A stretch of DNA of 7,078 nt, taken from positions 1 to 7,078 of the forward strand of contig JAOQAA010000470.1 of NCBI GenBank assembly GCA_025963815.1. The letters are read 5' to 3'. The stretch comes from Capsulimonas sp. (GTDB lineage Bacteria; Armatimonadota; Armatimonadia; Armatimonadales; Capsulimonadaceae). The position numbers and the translations under genes were made by a program. How positions within the stretch are numbered: position 1 is the first letter of the stretch; each line of letters opens with the position of its first letter. The notes below the pieces were generated by a model that was not told the origin of the DNA, did not search any database, and saw nothing but the letters and a program-made list of their open reading frames with translations. Below, one piece after another: positions 5,216 to 7,078 of the stretch.

Positions 5216-7078
5216 CTATTTCAGGTATTCCGAGGCGATGGTTTCCAGCGCGAACGGCGTTCCATTCGCGACGGAGAATACCGTCTCGGCGTCCTGTTCC
5301 CGTTCGACTGTTTCACCACGCGCCTGAGCGTGCATTATGAGCAAGTCGTAGAGGTTCGGCTTAGTCATTTCGACCAGAGATTTCAGCGTCAGCTGAATGC
5401 CTTCCAAATTCTCCGCAACGTTGACCTGCCATCGCGGATGGCTTTTGAGAGCGATGTCGCACCAAATGACCTGATCGTTCAAAAGGTCGATGACGATCGG
5501 GATCGCGCACTGCGTATCGGCGGTAACGTCAAGCCGGTCCTGAACCGTTTTCGCCTCAAAAATCTCGCCGGAATCGGGATGCGTCCGCGCCATCCAGCCC
5601 GCGAAGCACTCTGGCAGATCCACAAAGGGCTGCTGTGTGTAGCTCATCAGGACCATCACAACGAACGCCGCGCCCTGTTCTATGAGTTTGCTCGGCGTAA
5701 TATCGATAAACTCGCTCGCGCCCTTGGGGGCGTCCACGATGTCGCCGCTGTGACAGCCTCCCAGAGCCGCAAGGTTGTAATACGATACGGTCTCGGAAAG
5801 ATGAAACTGCTCGTCGAACATCGCGGCCGAAAGATCGATATCGGTGCGGTCCGATCCGTTCTTCCACCAGACGAAGAAGCGAAGCGCCTCGCTCGCGGGA
5901 AGCGGCATCCGGCTGCCCCGCGTGACCGTCCGCAGCGCCTTCGACGCCGACCGCTGCGAGAACGGGACGACATAGTTCTTCAGCGCCGGGTCCATATAGC
6001 ACTTGCCGAGCGCCGGCAGCGCGGCGAAGCGTGCGGCCAGCGTTTTGGAGCAGATATCCACGATGGATTTGCAGATGTCTTCCGGAAGCTCTGAAAGCGT
6101 GTTCTCCACGCCCTGAACTTTCGTGAGATTTCCCTTGGGAAAGAACACGCGCATCTTGTCTCGGACGTGTCGATGCTGGAAGTGATTGCGCACTTGCAGC
6201 AGCACGGGCGTCGAGATCTGAGCGGCCGACACGCCAAACGCCGTCACCACTTCCTCTGAGGATTTCCCAAGCCGCAGTAAGTGGTCGAGCCGCCGGGCGA
6301 GGTCGCCAGGGCGCGTTCCAAGCCGCCGCAGCGCGGCATCCACGTCCTTGTTCGCCAGCGCGCGCTCCACCTGGCCGTTAAACGTGGCGAAGGGCAGATC
6401 GTTGCGCAGAACGTCGAACGATGCGGCGGCCTTCGGGTAACGCGCCCGGAACTCGCCGGCGTGCAGACGCTCGCCCAGCCGAATCCAGCGGCCCTTCCAG
6501 CGCAGCATATCCTCCGTGGCGTTCGCCATGCCATCCAGCAGCGCGAGCAGCATCCGGCGCTGTGGGCGCGAGAAGACAATGAACTTCGTGGCGTCCGCAA
6601 GCGACACGTCTCCGCCGCTCATAGCGACAGCGATTCGCAGCACATCAGTCGCCGTCCGCGCGTACTTCTCCACGAACTCCAGGGCATTGGACGTATGACG
6701 GATCAGCAGTCCGCAAAGATACGCCGCGTTCTCTTTCTGCGGGACTGCGTCCGGCAGCAGCACGCCGATACGATTCCCATAGCTTTCCACAAACCAGGAC
6801 AAGTCTTCTTTGTCTTGTTCGGAAAGAGATGTGTTGGCGCCCGCAATCTGTGTGAAGAGCACTTCGAACTCGCCTTCCTCGCCCAGATCGATCATTTGCA
6901 GTTCAACGTTGTCGAGCAGCGGGAAGCGCTCTTTGATCTCCGAAAGCGGCAGCAGACGTCCGCGGCTCCAGTAATGGACGATGGCGTTGAGGTACAGCTC
7001 GCCCGCGCTCATCTCCATGACCTGGGTTGGGAAGTTCGGATACATCGGCTTGAACTTATGATCGGCGCCTTTGCTCTT
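5216..7078 (-). CDS. TerD-like stress-associated protein (MXAN_6230/SCO0854-like), 5' partial
   Basis: A large protein, probably cytoplasmic, of unknown biochemical function, resembling the MXAN_6230/SCO0854 family linked to TerD-type tellurite/stress proteins. Counting from the ATG at 7045, residues about 1-390 are mostly helical with no motif I can name. About 390-487 looks like a TerD-type beta-sandwich: RTDIDLSA (400-407) has the DxD pattern that binds Ca2+ in TerD proteins, followed by HSGDIVDAP (432-440), GASEFIDI (442-449) and ECFAGWM (479-485). The C-terminal segment includes SHPRW (535-539) and the end TPFALETIASEYLK. The frame stays open from 7045 to the window edge for 11 more codons (ending KFKP before MYPNFP), so the real start is probably outside and the gene is reported as partial. 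Family members carry a RING-like zinc domain N-terminally; no CxxC pair is visible here, so if present it lies beyond the edge. Family assignment is from remembered motifs. Confidence 0.75.
   Translation of the reverse strand, partial: KSKGADHKFKPMYPNFPTQVMEMSAGELYLNAIVHYWSRGRLLPLSEIKERFPLLDNVELQMIDLGEEGEFEVLFTQIAGANTSLSEQDKEDLSWFVESYGNRIGVLLPDAVPQKENAAYLCGLLIRHTSNALEFVEKYARTATDVLRIAVAMSGGDVSLADATKFIVFSRPQRRMLLALLDGMANATEDMLRWKGRWIRLGERLHAGEFRARYPKAAASFDVLRNDLPFATFNGQVERALANKDVDAALRRLGTRPGDLARRLDHLLRLGKSSEEVVTAFGVSAAQISTPVLLQVRNHFQHRHVRDKMRVFFPKGNLTKVQGVENTLSELPEDICKSIVDICSKTLAARFAALPALGKCYMDPALKNYVVPFSQRSASKALRTVTRGSRMPLPASEALRFFVWWKNGSDRTDIDLSAAMFDEQFHLSETVSYYNLAALGGCHSGDIVDAPKGASEFIDITPSKLIEQGAAFVVMVLMSYTQQPFVDLPECFAGWMARTHPDSGEIFEAKTVQDRLDVTADTQCAIPIVIDLLNDQVIWCDIALKSHPRWQVNVAENLEGIQLTLKSLVEMTKPNLYDLLIMHAQARGETVEREQDAETVFSVANGTPFALETIASEYLK

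Noticed and set aside
4961..6094. 377-codon plus-strand frame
   Set aside because: It is antisense to the TerD-like gene and the start of the phosphatase, spans their intergenic promoter, and has a basic low-complexity translation typical of GC-rich shadow frames.
1..7078. CRISPR array, insertion sequence or tRNA
   Set aside because: No regularly spaced direct repeats, transposase motifs, terminal inverted repeats or tRNA-like cloverleaf were seen.

Overview
The window looks like bacterial chromosome from a fairly GC-rich organism. The best guess is Armatimonadota, perhaps close to Capsulimonas. The main reason is the first gene: its prepilin leader runs into a mature N-terminus containing [13 protein letters not shown] and [10 protein letters not shown], a combination typical of the very abundant DUF1559 pseudopilins of that phylum. 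The placement is inference and has not been checked against a database.

Layout. Bases 1-331 are visibly AT-richer than the rest and hold no convincing gene, only promoter-like motifs. On the + strand, a DUF1559 prepilin-like protein (338-1189) is followed with no gap by a 71-residue proline-rich lipoprotein (1190-1405), and the pair ends at a textbook intrinsic terminator (1421-1454). After a 224-bp gap with one or two promoter candidates comes a membrane CHASE3 sensor whose output domain is an RsbW/SpoIIAB-type ATPase rather than a classical histidine kinase (1630-2976). Facing it, with only 19 bp between the stop codons, is a minus-strand gene for a four-helix membrane (DUF4118-like)-PAS-GAF-PP2C/SpoIIE phosphatase (2996-5101). 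Upstream of that on the same minus strand is a large gene cut by the window edge (5216-7078). Its C-terminal half carries a TerD-like region and it resembles the MXAN_6230/SCO0854 family of tellurite-resistance-associated proteins.

How the genes may work together. The RsbW-like kinase and the RsbU/SpoIIE-like phosphatase are the two opposing enzyme types of a partner-switching circuit: the kinase phosphorylates a STAS anti-anti-sigma protein and/or holds a sigma factor, and the phosphatase reverses the phosphorylation. Here both are membrane-anchored sensors and lie tail to tail. No STAS protein or sigma factor is visible, so the target is unknown. The TerD-like gene belongs to a stress-associated family, but nothing in the sequence ties it functionally to the switch; a hairpin and a separate strong extended -10 promoter lie between it and the phosphatase. 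The prepilin-lipoprotein pair is a self-contained transcription unit.
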